Assembly (NCBI GenBank): GCA_900556165.1 | Contig: USNP01000010.1 | Location: 1-11,277, forward strand | DNA length: 11,277 nt | Direction of reading: 5' to 3' | From: an uncultured bacterium | GTDB taxonomy: Bacteria; Patescibacteriota; Saccharimonadia; Saccharimonadales; Saccharimonadaceae | Shown: positions 1 through 6,784 of the stretch, in pieces | Layout of the letters: every line of letters starts with the position of its first letter | Numbering within the stretch: the stretch's first letter is position 1 | Notes under the pieces: generated by a model | What the model was told of the DNA's origin: nothing | Seen by the model: only the letters and a program-made list of their open reading frames with translations | Database searches by the model: none | Position numbers and translations under genes: made by a program

Positions 1-19
1 TAATTTTGATTGCTTTCAT
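1..19 (-). CDS. 5' end of an unidentified gene (partial)
   Basis: An ATG on the minus strand at 19-17 begins an open frame (M K A I K I) that leaves the window after six codons. It lies 42 nt downstream of the rsmA stop on the same strand. Exactly six bases before the ATG is a perfect TATAAT, the same spacing seen at the leaderless starts of pcrA, the 4382 gene and the AI-2E gene. That arrangement is the only reason to call it. No function can be inferred from six residues. Confidence 0.4.
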
Positions 20-25
20 ATCTAA

Positions 26-31
26 ATTATA
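26..31 (-). promoter_or_regulatory. -10 box of the left-edge gene
   Basis: A perfect TATAAT on the minus strand is followed by six bases and ATG, so transcription would begin at or one base before the start codon. No good -35 box is visible at 16-18 bp, and there is no TG extension, so the call rests on the -10 and its spacing. Confidence 0.4.
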
Positions 32-61
32 TTCCCAATGCTATGGAAAGGCACGACCGTT

Positions 62-937
62 TTATTTGCTATAAAATATTTTTGCAATTTTAAGCCATTC
101 CTTTATTTCGAGATCTTGTGCTCGCAAATCTGGCGAAATCTCACATTTTTCTAAAATTTCAGCTGTTCGCTCTTTCGAGATTGCAAGATTAGCACTCAAA
201 CTTTTGGCAATTTTTTTGCGTTTTGCGGCAAAACCAGCTTTTACAATTCGAAAAAATTCCCTTTCAGAAACTTCGCAATTATTTTTCGAATTAAAAATTT
301 TAATCAGATTATGTTCGCGACTTTTCAAAACTACCACTTGCGAATCCACTTTTGGTGGTGGCGTGAAAAATTCACGTGGGACTAAAATATCTAGCGAAAC
401 TTCGGCGTAAATTTGTGAGGCAATCGCCAAAATACTCAATTCGCCTGCTTTGGCCGCCATTCGCTCGGCCACTTCTTTTTGAACTAAAAGCGCCGCAACA
501 CTTGGTTTATTTTCGCTCGTGAGCAATTTTTCAACGATTTTTGAAGTGATATAATATGGCACATTGGCTGCAACTTTGTAGTTTTTTGGCAACTTCAAAA
601 GATCAAAATCTAAAAAATCAGCGTTAATAATTTCTAAGTTTTTTCCAGGAAATTGTGCTGGGAGTTTTTTAGCTAGATTTTCGTCGAATTCAATCGAAAG
701 AACTCGGCCATTTTTGCCGGCGAACTTTAAAAGTGAAGAGGTTAGCGTGCCAAGCCCAGGGCCAATTTCAAGAACAAAATCGCCATCTTTAATTTCGGCC
801 GAAAAAGCAATCGTATCCAAAATTTCACGATCTCGCAACCAGTGCTGACCAAGCGATTTGTTATTTTTTAGATTCGAATTTTCGCTTTTTTTCGCTTTTT
901 TTGAGCCGGATTTTTGGTTAAATTTAATCCCGCTCAT
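62..937 (-). CDS. rsmA: 16S rRNA dimethyladenosine transferase RsmA (KsgA)
   Basis: This enzyme uses S-adenosylmethionine to dimethylate two adjacent adenines in the 3' hairpin of 16S rRNA (A1518/A1519 in E. coli numbering), a late 30S maturation step. The 291-aa product has the family landmarks in order. An entry motif SLGQHWL lies at about 28-34 (usually LGQNFL). The SAM-binding loop LEIGPGLG is at about 56-63, and the catalytic NVPYY motif is at 125-129. Further on are VQKEVAERM, FFTPPPKVDS and a basic C-terminal helical region (AGFAAKRKKIAKSL). Residues 1-27 are a lysine- and asparagine-rich tail. ATG at 937 is chosen because it overlaps the stop of the upstream wall-enzyme gene as TAATG, implying translational coupling; a TTG three codons earlier is open but less likely. 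All key motifs are intact. Confidence 0.96.
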   Translation of the reverse strand: MSGIKFNQKSGSKKAKKSENSNLKNNKSLGQHWLRDREILDTIAFSAEIKDGDFVLEIGPGLGTLTSSLLKFAGKNGRVLSIEFDENLAKKLPAQFPGKNLEIINADFLDFDLLKLPKNYKVAANVPYYITSKIVEKLLTSENKPSVAALLVQKEVAERMAAKAGELSILAIASQIYAEVSLDILVPREFFTPPPKVDSQVVVLKSREHNLIKIFNSKNNCEVSEREFFRIVKAGFAAKRKKIAKSLSANLAISKERTAEILEKCEISPDLRAQDLEIKEWLKIAKIFYSK

Positions 938-2130
938 TAATACCAACCAGTTCGTTTTTTGTGTTCATATGCACCTTGCCAACTCTTGTAGCGACCGATT
1001 ACATAAGAATTCATCCATTTTAATTGTGTGATTGGATTTGTTTGCCAGTCTGCGCCAGCGCTTGCCATTTTCGAACCTGGCAAAGCTTGCGGAATTCCAT
1101 ATGCACCGCTTGATCTATTTGTTGCATTAACTCGCCAGCCAGATTCTTGACCAATAATTGCGTTTGCAATACCATGATCTCCTGCAGGAATTCCTGCCGC
1201 ACTCATCCAATCTGTATGCGATCCGGCTGGTAAATTAACCTTTATTCCAACAATTTCAACCTGTTTTTTTGCAGCTTTAATTTCGGTTTCGTTAATTTTT
1301 TTGCGAGAAACTTCTTTGCCATTTTGCATTTCAATTTCATAAGTTACGCTTTTCGAACCCTTTTCGCCAGCTTCTTTAATTTCTTTATAGCTGGAATCTT
1401 TGTTTGCATCTTGAATTGTTTCAATAGCAAAATTGGTTTCTTCCTCAACTGTCACAGTTTGTTTGCCATTTCGCCAAATTCTAAAACTCAAACCATTTGA
1501 AATCGCTGTGTTTTTATCAATATTAATTCCGTCGTCTTTTGTTAGTGAGATTTTTTTCTCGTTTAAAAAGTCCGCAACAGTTTTGCTTTGTGTTCTAAAA
1601 ATCTCTTTTTTGCCAAAAAGTTCAACCGAAATTTGTTTCGCGCGAGTAATTTTCAATAAATTTGTCACGCCATCTTCAAGAATGTTCCCAGATTGTTCAA
1701 AAGCGAGTTTGTCTTCGTTGTGAATTTTAATACCGGATTTTTGCGCGATTTGGCGCGGAGTCTGTGCAGCGGTCATCACTTTAATTTTCGAATCACCATC
1801 TTCAATTACGACAGGTTTTGCACGATAAATATTCACGCTGTAATCTGCGCTCGTGAGTTCGTCGTCAAGGCTTGGTTCGACTGTATCTTCTTTTGAGAAG
1901 CCGATTTTTTGTGCTTTTAAAGCTTCGCGAACCGTTTTTGCATTAGTTTTGAAAGATGTTTTTTTACCATTTTCGAAAACAGTCAGAACTTTATTTCCCT
2001 GGCCTGTTGCTTTTGCGGAATTTCGCCCAGCAATCGCGAATATATTTAATAAAAGTAAAAATCCAAGCGCAGAAAATCCCGCAATTGTAATCTGTTTTTT
2101 ATAGAAATAAATTGGTTGTAAAACTCGCAT
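937..2130 (-). CDS. RpfB/YabE-like wall enzyme: DUF348 repeats, G5 domain, lytic transglycosylase-like domain
   Basis: Predicted membrane-anchored peptidoglycan hydrolase of 397 aa. A hydrophobic anchor spans about 14-35. It is followed by DUF348 (ubiquitin-like) repeats at about 47-88, 105-147 and 167-208, the first two clearer than the third. A G5 domain lies at about 222-297 and ends in VEIVGIK. A lysozyme/SLT-like domain occupies about 305-397, with IIGQESGW placing E329 as the likely catalytic acid, then SSGAYGIPQALPGSK and a C-terminal RTGWY. The domain order matches actinobacterial RpfB and Bacillus YabE, and both families sit just upstream of ksgA, as here. The catalytic domain is the SLT-like type rather than the classic Rpf domain. 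The start is set by a consensus promoter 10 bp upstream and by the basic stretch before the anchor. The stop overlaps the rsmA start by one base. Whether it remodels its own wall or that of a host bacterium cannot be told from sequence. Confidence 0.88.
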   Translation of the reverse strand: MRVLQPIYFYKKQITIAGFSALGFLLLLNIFAIAGRNSAKATGQGNKVLTVFENGKKTSFKTNAKTVREALKAQKIGFSKEDTVEPSLDDELTSADYSVNIYRAKPVVIEDGDSKIKVMTAAQTPRQIAQKSGIKIHNEDKLAFEQSGNILEDGVTNLLKITRAKQISVELFGKKEIFRTQSKTVADFLNEKKISLTKDDGINIDKNTAISNGLSFRIWRNGKQTVTVEEETNFAIETIQDANKDSSYKEIKEAGEKGSKSVTYEIEMQNGKEVSRKKINETEIKAAKKQVEIVGIKVNLPAGSHTDWMSAAGIPAGDHGIANAIIGQESGWRVNATNRSSGAYGIPQALPGSKMASAGADWQTNPITQLKWMNSYVIGRYKSWQGAYEHKKRTGWY

Positions 2131-2140
2131 TATTAAAACT

Positions 2141-2169
2141 ATTTTATCAAATAAAACACAAAAGGTCAA
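2141..2169 (-). promoter_or_regulatory. Promoter of the wall enzyme-rsmA operon
   Basis: Reading the minus strand, TTGACC (2169-2164), a 17-bp spacer and TAAAAT (2146-2141) form a near-consensus sigma-70 promoter with a TGA extension before the -10. The expected start, about seven bases on, leaves only about four bases before the ATG at 2130, so the message would be nearly leaderless. The -35 lies just beyond the pcrA stop codon, so the two-gene operon has its own promoter. No clear terminator is visible between pcrA and this gene. Confidence 0.75.
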
Positions 2170-2173
2170 ATTT

Positions 2174-4318
2174 TTAGAGCTTTTCAAGGCGTGCAAATTC
2201 GGCGTTTAGTTTTCGATTTTTTCCATTTTCGAACTTAATTTCCACCGCCATTCCGTCAATATCTTGAACTATTCCTATACCAAAAGCAGGGCTTTTCACG
2301 CGATCGCCAATTTGTAAGCCACATTCATCAGAATAAAAATCATTAAATTCTTCAAAACTAACCTCTTGGCTATAGTCATCTTCTTCCGAAAAATCATTCC
2401 ACCCGCCAAAATCTTTTTTCGGTAGCTCCAGTTCAGCATCAGTAATAAATCGGCTCGGGCTGGAATAATTCCGCTGTCCAAAAACAGCTCGCGACTCGGC
2501 ATAACTTAAAATTAACTCTTCTCGAGCGCGTGTCATCCCCACATAGCAAAGCCGACGCTCTTCTTCTAAATCATCTTCACCTGTGTCAAAAATTCGGCTG
2601 TGCGGAAAAATTCCTTCTTCCATTCCTGCCAAAAATACCACTGGAAACTCCAAACCTTTCGCCGAATGAAGTGTCATCAAATTCACTTCATCACCACTTT
2701 TCGCATCAGCTGAACTCATTAGTGCAGCGTCTTCCAAAAAACTCGCCAAATCTGCATAATTTTTCGCCTCGCTAACCAAGGTTGAAAGATATTCGCTCCG
2801 TTCAGTTTCCTCGATTTCAGTCAATTTTTCGTTTTTACCATAATTCGTCCGTTCCAAAATTCGCTCGATAATTTCGCTTGGGTTTGAAGAATTCTCGCTT
2901 AAAATTTGACATTCGCGAAAAATCTCACCCAAATTCATTAAAGAATTTCGTGCCCGAGTCGCTAAAGTCGAAAGTTCGCCCGCACTAATCAAGCTTGAAA
3001 TCAAATCTAAACCATTCGAACTTTGCCAATCCAAGAATTTCGAAAGGCTCACTGCGCCCAAGCCACGCGCCGGAACATTCACAATTCTTTCGAAAGCTAC
3101 GCGGTCGAGTGGATTATAAATTACGCGCAAATACGCCAAAATATCCTTAACTTCTTTGCGATCATAAAAACGTGTTCCGCCAAAAATTTTATACGGAATT
3201 TGATACCGAATCATCGCTTTTTCAAAGTTATAGCTTTGTGCATTCGTGCGATAAAGAATTGCGAAATCGCTAAATTTTCGCGCACCAACAGTTTTGAAAC
3301 TAAAAATCTGGCCTGCAATTTTAGCAGCTTCTTCGGTCTCATCTCGCGCACTTTGCACCAAAACTGGCTCACCTTTTCCAAGTTCGGTAAAGAGTTTTTT
3401 ATTTGTGCGATTGTGGTTTTTTGTAATTATATTGTGCGCGGCGTTCAAAATATTTTCAGTTGAGCGATAATTTTGTTCCAATTTAATTACTTTTGCGCCT
3501 TTGTAATCGCGTTCGAAATTTAGAATATTCGTAAAATCCGCACCACGCCAAGAATAAATACTCTGCCAGTCATCACCAACAACACAAATATTTTGTTTTG
3601 AATTTACTAACATTTTTACAATCGCATATTGTGCGGCGTTTGTGTCCTGATACTCATCAATTAAAATATGTTCGAATTTATCACGCCAAAATTTTCGCAC
3701 TTCTGGATTTTGCTGAAGTAATTTTACCGTTTCGAAAAGCAAATCGTCAAAATCGAGCGCATTTGCCTTGTTTCGTTCTTCTTCATATTTAACAAAAATC
3801 TCCGCAACTTTTTTTTCAAAACCCCAGTTTGCGCTGACAGAAAATTCTTCTGCCGTTAAAAGCTGGTTTTTGGCGTTCGAAATTGTTGCACTTACACTTT
3901 GCGGTTTTAGGCTTTTTTCATCAAGATGTAAATCTTTCATTATTTTTTTAATTAAGTTTCGGCGGTCGTCTTCGTCATAAATTACAAAATTCGGCGCAAC
4001 ACCAATTACCTCGCCCTTTTTCCGCAAAATCTTTACACAAATTCCGTGAAAAGTTCCCATCCACGGCATAAAAAAACGGTCGTTTGCATCACGTTCGAGT
4101 AATTCAGCCAAGCGCTCTCGCATTTCGCGTGCGGCTTTGTTAGTAAAAGTCACCGCCAAAATTGCCTCGCTCGGTGTTCCGTGCGCAATCAAATTCGCAA
4201 TTCGATGCGTTAAGGTTTTTGTTTTTCCACTTCCTGCGCCAGCCAAAATCAGCATTGGACCGCTCAAAGTTTCCACCGCGTTTTTTTGATTTTTATTTAA
4301 GCCTTTCACTAAATCCAT
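2174..4318 (-). CDS. pcrA: UvrD/PcrA-type superfamily 1 DNA helicase
   Basis: ATP-dependent 3'-5' DNA helicase of 714 aa, the usual PcrA/UvrD length, expected to act in nucleotide excision repair, replication-conflict resolution and stripping of recombinase filaments. Visible motifs are the Q-motif region LNKNQKNAV (7-15), Walker A AGAGSGKT (26-33), DEYQDT (221-226), GDDWQSIYSWRGA (248-260), QNYRST (282-287), then TLHSAKGLEFPVVF and CYVGMTRARE in the last third. Residues 671-714 form the KOW/Tudor-like tail of PcrA (GDRVKSPAFGIG...), which binds RNA polymerase in known relatives. The third D of the canonical GDDDQSIY is W here. The ATG at 4318 is preferred over an upstream in-frame start because an extended -10 sits exactly six bases before it and the PcrA family N-terminus begins there. 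Divergent from the gene at 4382. Confidence 0.95.
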   Translation of the reverse strand: MDLVKGLNKNQKNAVETLSGPMLILAGAGSGKTKTLTHRIANLIAHGTPSEAILAVTFTNKAAREMRERLAELLERDANDRFFMPWMGTFHGICVKILRKKGEVIGVAPNFVIYDEDDRRNLIKKIMKDLHLDEKSLKPQSVSATISNAKNQLLTAEEFSVSANWGFEKKVAEIFVKYEEERNKANALDFDDLLFETVKLLQQNPEVRKFWRDKFEHILIDEYQDTNAAQYAIVKMLVNSKQNICVVGDDWQSIYSWRGADFTNILNFERDYKGAKVIKLEQNYRSTENILNAAHNIITKNHNRTNKKLFTELGKGEPVLVQSARDETEEAAKIAGQIFSFKTVGARKFSDFAILYRTNAQSYNFEKAMIRYQIPYKIFGGTRFYDRKEVKDILAYLRVIYNPLDRVAFERIVNVPARGLGAVSLSKFLDWQSSNGLDLISSLISAGELSTLATRARNSLMNLGEIFRECQILSENSSNPSEIIERILERTNYGKNEKLTEIEETERSEYLSTLVSEAKNYADLASFLEDAALMSSADAKSGDEVNLMTLHSAKGLEFPVVFLAGMEEGIFPHSRIFDTGEDDLEEERRLCYVGMTRAREELILSYAESRAVFGQRNYSSPSRFITDAELELPKKDFGGWNDFSEEDDYSQEVSFEEFNDFYSDECGLQIGDRVKSPAFGIGIVQDIDGMAVEIKFENGKNRKLNAEFARLEKL

Positions 4319-4324
4319 TCTTAA

Positions 4325-4330
4325 ATTATA
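4325..4330 (-). promoter_or_regulatory. Extended -10 of pcrA (leaderless)
   Basis: On the minus strand TGT precedes a perfect TATAAT, followed by six bases and the pcrA ATG. Transcription would start at the first base of the start codon. The -35 region is poor (best about TGTAAA with a 16-bp spacer), which fits an extended -10 promoter. Confidence 0.65.
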
Positions 4331-4346
4331 ACATATTAGCTTTAAA

Positions 4347-4375
4347 TTTACATTTTTTCGAAAATATGCTAAAAT
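4347..4375 (+). promoter_or_regulatory. Promoter of the 4382 gene (leaderless)
   Basis: TTTACA (4347-4352), a 17-bp spacer and TAAAAT (4370-4375) with a TGC extension. Six bases separate the -10 from ATG 4382, so the RNA would begin at the start codon. This promoter interleaves with the divergent pcrA promoter: only 63 bp lie between the two start codons, so the two directions probably compete for polymerase. Confidence 0.7.
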
Positions 4376-4381
4376 AATTTT

Positions 4382-4867
4382 ATGGAAAAGCACGCTTATT
4401 CAGATAAAAATCTTGAAGAATTTCTCCAAAAGCATTTTGGTGTTAATTTTGGAATTGAAGAAATTATTTCGCGCAATCTTTCGGTTGGTTATTCTGCCGA
4501 GGCGACAATTTTCAAAAGCAAAAAACGACTTTATGCGTTTATTTCGCTCGAAGCCCGCGCAAATTTGGGTGATATTCAATATATTCTTTCAAAAATGAAT
4601 CTCAAACCAGCATTTTTCTTTCCGCCAAGCGGTTTCGAAAACTATTTTTTTGAACGCGCTAAGGTTCAATTTTTAGAGATTTTCCCTGGCCGGCACGATG
4701 TTAAAGATGAAGAGCTTCGTTATTACAAAAAACGTGTGCTTTACAACCCTGCACTTGTCGAGATTGCGGAGGTTCGCGATGGCGAAATTCGCTGTTTTAA
4801 TGCCGACTCGATCGGTTCTTGGCGCACCGCTCAACGCTATTCTTACAAGAAAATTTTAATGAAATAA
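4382..4867 (+). CDS. Hypothetical protein, 161 aa
   Basis: I do not recognise this family. The product appears soluble, with no signal peptide or membrane segment. It mixes charged helices with aromatic clusters such as AFFFPPSGFENYFF near 77-90, then a basic region (YYKKRV) and an SWRTAQRYSYKK C-terminus. There are no cysteine pairs, Walker motifs or obvious catalytic signatures. A promoter ends six bases before the ATG and there is no Shine-Dalgarno, so it is probably translated from a leaderless mRNA. It is divergent from pcrA and 140 bp upstream of the prepilin, which has its own promoter, so neither neighbour firmly suggests a role. Codon and base use match the surrounding housekeeping genes, and no clear terminator follows it. 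The full-length open frame with good codon bias and a promoter supports a real gene. Confidence 0.8.
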   Translation: MEKHAYSDKNLEEFLQKHFGVNFGIEEIISRNLSVGYSAEATIFKSKKRLYAFISLEARANLGDIQYILSKMNLKPAFFFPPSGFENYFFERAKVQFLEIFPGRHDVKDEELRYYKKRVLYNPALVEIAEVRDGEIRCFNADSIGSWRTAQRYSYKKILMK

Positions 4868-4910
4868 CACTAAAAACCTGTGGAAAACTTAAAAAATTCT
4901 TAAAAAGGTC

Positions 4911-4939
4911 TTGAAAAACGATTGCGCTTGTGTTTAAAT
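4911..4939 (+). promoter_or_regulatory. Promoter of the type IV prepilin gene
   Basis: TTGAAA (4911-4916), a 17-bp spacer and TTAAAT (4934-4939) with TGT immediately before the -10. The start would fall near 4946, giving a leader of about 62 nt, unlike the leaderless neighbours. Confidence 0.55.
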
Positions 4940-4946
4940 GGTTGCA

Positions 4947-4961
4947 TACGGACAGACCGTA
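4947..4961 (+). promoter_or_regulatory. 5'-terminal hairpin of the prepilin mRNA
   Basis: TACGG-ACAGA-CCGTA forms a five-pair stem with a five-base loop exactly where the predicted transcript begins, followed by an unstructured A/T-rich leader. Hairpins at the extreme 5' end commonly protect abundant mRNAs from decay; that role is inferred here. Confidence 0.45.
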
Positions 4962-4990
4962 AATAAAAATATAAATAATAATGTTCATAG

Positions 4991-4997
4991 AAAGGTG
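4991..4997 (+). promoter_or_regulatory. Ribosome binding site that fixes the prepilin start
   Basis: AAAGGTGG (4991-4998) is a strong Shine-Dalgarno match ending nine bases before ATG 5008. It shows that translation begins there and not at the in-frame ATG at 4981, which would put nine extra residues ahead of the prepilin leader. Confidence 0.8.
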
Positions 4998-5007
4998 GAT
5001 TTTCAAT

Positions 5008-5505
5008 ATGAACTCAATCAACAAAAATACTAAAAAAGGTTTCACAATCATCGAAGTTGTGCTTGTGCTTGCGATCGCAGGTTTGATCTTCTTGATGGTG
5101 TTCTTGGCTTTGCCAGCATTGCAACGATCACAACGTGACACACAACGAAAGAATGACGCTTCTCGCTTACGTGCAGCGATAACAGACTATAGTTCAAATA
5201 ACCGAGGAAAATTGCCTTGGACTGCTGCTAACGAAAACCTTACGGATTCTAGTTTCATCTCTAACTATATCTTAGCAAAGAAGGATTCTAATGATACAGG
5301 ATCATCATCATTCAATGACCCTTCAACAAATAATAAATATACAGTTACAACAGCACAGGGCGCTCATGGTGCACCAACCGATCTTGGAAATATGATTGTT
5401 TCAAACAAAGCTAAATGTGGTAACGACGGTGCAATCGTTAGTGGTAACTCAATCGTTGTATCAGTTAAAACTGAAAACGGTGTTGCTAACTGCGTAGAAG
5501 GATAA
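5008..5505 (+). CDS. Type IV prepilin (major or minor pilin)
   Basis: Pilin subunit of 165 aa for a type IV pilus or related pseudopilus, the machinery used for twitching and surface attachment in Saccharibacteria. A short basic leader MNSINKNTKKG ends in the prepilin peptidase site G11/F12. The mature N-terminus is FTIIEVVLVLAIAG with Glu at mature position 5 (E16), and the hydrophobic assembly helix runs to about residue 36. A typical RDTQRKNDASRLRAAI amphipathic helix and NNRGKLPW follow. Two cysteines at 137 and 162 could close a C-terminal disulfide loop (D-region). The gene is monocistronic, with its own promoter, 5' hairpin, strong Shine-Dalgarno and terminator. Its codon use differs from neighbours, with no TTCGAA and fewer TCG codons, as expected of a highly expressed gene. 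No assembly ATPase, prepilin peptidase or platform gene is in the window, so those components must be encoded elsewhere. Confidence 0.93.
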   Translation: MNSINKNTKKGFTIIEVVLVLAIAGLIFLMVFLALPALQRSQRDTQRKNDASRLRAAITDYSSNNRGKLPWTAANENLTDSSFISNYILAKKDSNDTGSSSFNDPSTNNKYTVTTAQGAHGAPTDLGNMIVSNKAKCGNDGAIVSGNSIVVSVKTENGVANCVEG

Positions 5506-5527
5506 TCAATCTTTTCTAAATTAAAAT

Positions 5528-5560
5528 AAAAAATAACTCTTTCGGGGGTTATTTTTTATT
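5528..5560 (+). terminator. Rho-independent terminator of the prepilin gene
   Basis: An AT-rich stem AAAAATAACTC / GGGTTATTTTT with a small TTTCG loop is followed by a T-rich run, 22 bases after the prepilin stop. It ends the prepilin transcript before the AI-2E promoter. Confidence 0.85.
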
Positions 5561-5594
5561 GTAGTTTCACCTTTCGAAAACTGATAAAATATGC

Positions 5595-5600
5595 TATACT
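5595..5600 (+). promoter_or_regulatory. Extended -10 of the AI-2E gene (leaderless)
   Basis: TGC precedes TATACT, followed by six bases and ATG 5607. The -35 position 17 bp upstream reads TTTCGA, a weak match. No Shine-Dalgarno can fit, so the mRNA is probably leaderless. Confidence 0.6.
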
Positions 5601-5606
5601 ATATTT

Positions 5607-6743
5607 ATGAAAGTTAAAATTGAAATCGATACAAAAACTTTAATTCGCTTTTGGCTGGTAATTTTTGGTTTTATTACTATTGCTGGCGCGATTTGGCTTG
5701 CAAAAGATGTGCTAATTATGATTATCATTGCGGCATTTTTAGCGCTTGCACTCAATGCCCCAGTGGCGCGAATTACTAAAATCCTCCCCGGTTCAAACAA
5801 AAACCGTGTAGCAGCGACAGCTGTCGCATATCTCACGATCGTTTTGATTTTTGGCGGTTTGATTTCTCTGCTTACACCAATTATCACTGATCAAGTGAAG
5901 CATTTTTCGAAAGATTTGCCACAGATTGTTCAAAATTATACAGGCGAAAGTTCAGGGGTTCGCCGCTTTATTGTTGAAAATCATCTCGAAGGAATGATTT
6001 CGCAAGCGGTTGATTCGATTACGCGCTCAATTAATTCTTCAGTTTCGAAAATTGGCGATTTATTTTTTGGAAGTATCGCTTCGATCGTGGGCTGGATAAT
6101 CTCGCTATTTATGATTCTTGCAATGGCATTTTTAATGCTTGTCGAAGGACCAGATCTTATTAATCGACTTTTCAAAGTTTTCTACACCGATAAAGTTCTT
6201 GAAAAAGATCATCGCCGAATTTTGTCACGAATGTATGGCACGGTTTCGGGTTACGTTTCGAGCATTGTTACGATTTGTTCAATCAGCGCAACTTGCGGCT
6301 CGATTGCAACATTGATTTTGGCTTTGATTTTTGGATTCCCGATCAGTTTGGTTGCGCCGATTGCAGTTCTTTTATTTGTCTTTGGAATGATTCCAATGGT
6401 TGGTGCAACGATTGCAGGATTGCTTTCTGCGGTGATTTTAGGGCTAAATGTTCCAACGGCTGGCTTGTTCTTTTTAATATATTTCTTGATTTATCAACAG
6501 ATTGAAAACAATGTGATTTCGCCAATGATTCAGGCGCGCAATAATCAGCTTTCGGCACTAATTATCTTCGTCGCACTAACGATTGGTGTCTATGCGTTTG
6601 GTTTGCTTGGTGCTTTACTGGCGATTCCACTCGCAGCTTGTGCGAAAATTTTGCTTCAAGAGAATTTAAAATCTCGACGTCGCCGCACACGCGAAGAAAA
6701 CTCTGAAAAATTCGTCGAACTTCTCAAAAAAATCGGTAATTAA
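5607..6743 (+). CDS. AI-2E family transporter (YdbI/PerM-like membrane protein)
   Basis: Integral membrane protein of 378 aa in the AI-2 exporter (AI-2E, UPF0118) superfamily. Members have been linked to autoinducer-2 export or to Na+/H+ antiport, but for most, including this one, the substrate is unknown. Hydrophobic segments appear at about 10-28, 32-50, 67-92 and 150-175, with four or more between about 210 and 345, broken by a soluble loop at about 95-150. Family hallmarks are FGMIPMVGATIAG and YQQIENNVISPMI, followed by the final GLLGALLAIPLAA helix. The C-terminus is a basic cytoplasmic tail (SRRRRTREE). Length is normal for the family. It is monocistronic: a terminator lies on each side, and it has its own -10 six bases from the ATG. 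Confidence 0.92.
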   Translation: MKVKIEIDTKTLIRFWLVIFGFITIAGAIWLAKDVLIMIIIAAFLALALNAPVARITKILPGSNKNRVAATAVAYLTIVLIFGGLISLLTPIITDQVKHFSKDLPQIVQNYTGESSGVRRFIVENHLEGMISQAVDSITRSINSSVSKIGDLFFGSIASIVGWIISLFMILAMAFLMLVEGPDLINRLFKVFYTDKVLEKDHRRILSRMYGTVSGYVSSIVTICSISATCGSIATLILALIFGFPISLVAPIAVLLFVFGMIPMVGATIAGLLSAVILGLNVPTAGLFFLIYFLIYQQIENNVISPMIQARNNQLSALIIFVALTIGVYAFGLLGALLAIPLAACAKILLQENLKSRRRRTREENSEKFVELLKKIGN

Positions 6744-6746
6744 AAA

Positions 6747-6783
6747 AATAAAATCAGCCTTCGAAAGTTGGCTGATTTTTGAT
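6747..6783. terminator. Two-way terminator between the AI-2E gene and cysS
   Basis: AAATCAGCC / GGCTGATTT forms a nine-pair stem around a ten-base loop (TTCGAAAGTT). T runs follow on both strands (TTTTTGATTTT on plus, TTTTATTTTTTT on minus). It sits in the 41-bp gap between the convergent stops and serves both genes. Confidence 0.9.
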
Positions 6784-6784
6784 T

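Noticed and set aside
3023..3463. Plus-strand ORF of 146 codons opposite pcrA (and similar ones at 10175-10606 and 8961-9314)
   Set aside because: Shadows of pcrA, the DHH gene and rplA caused by their codon bias; no promoters, ribosome sites or recognisable domains.
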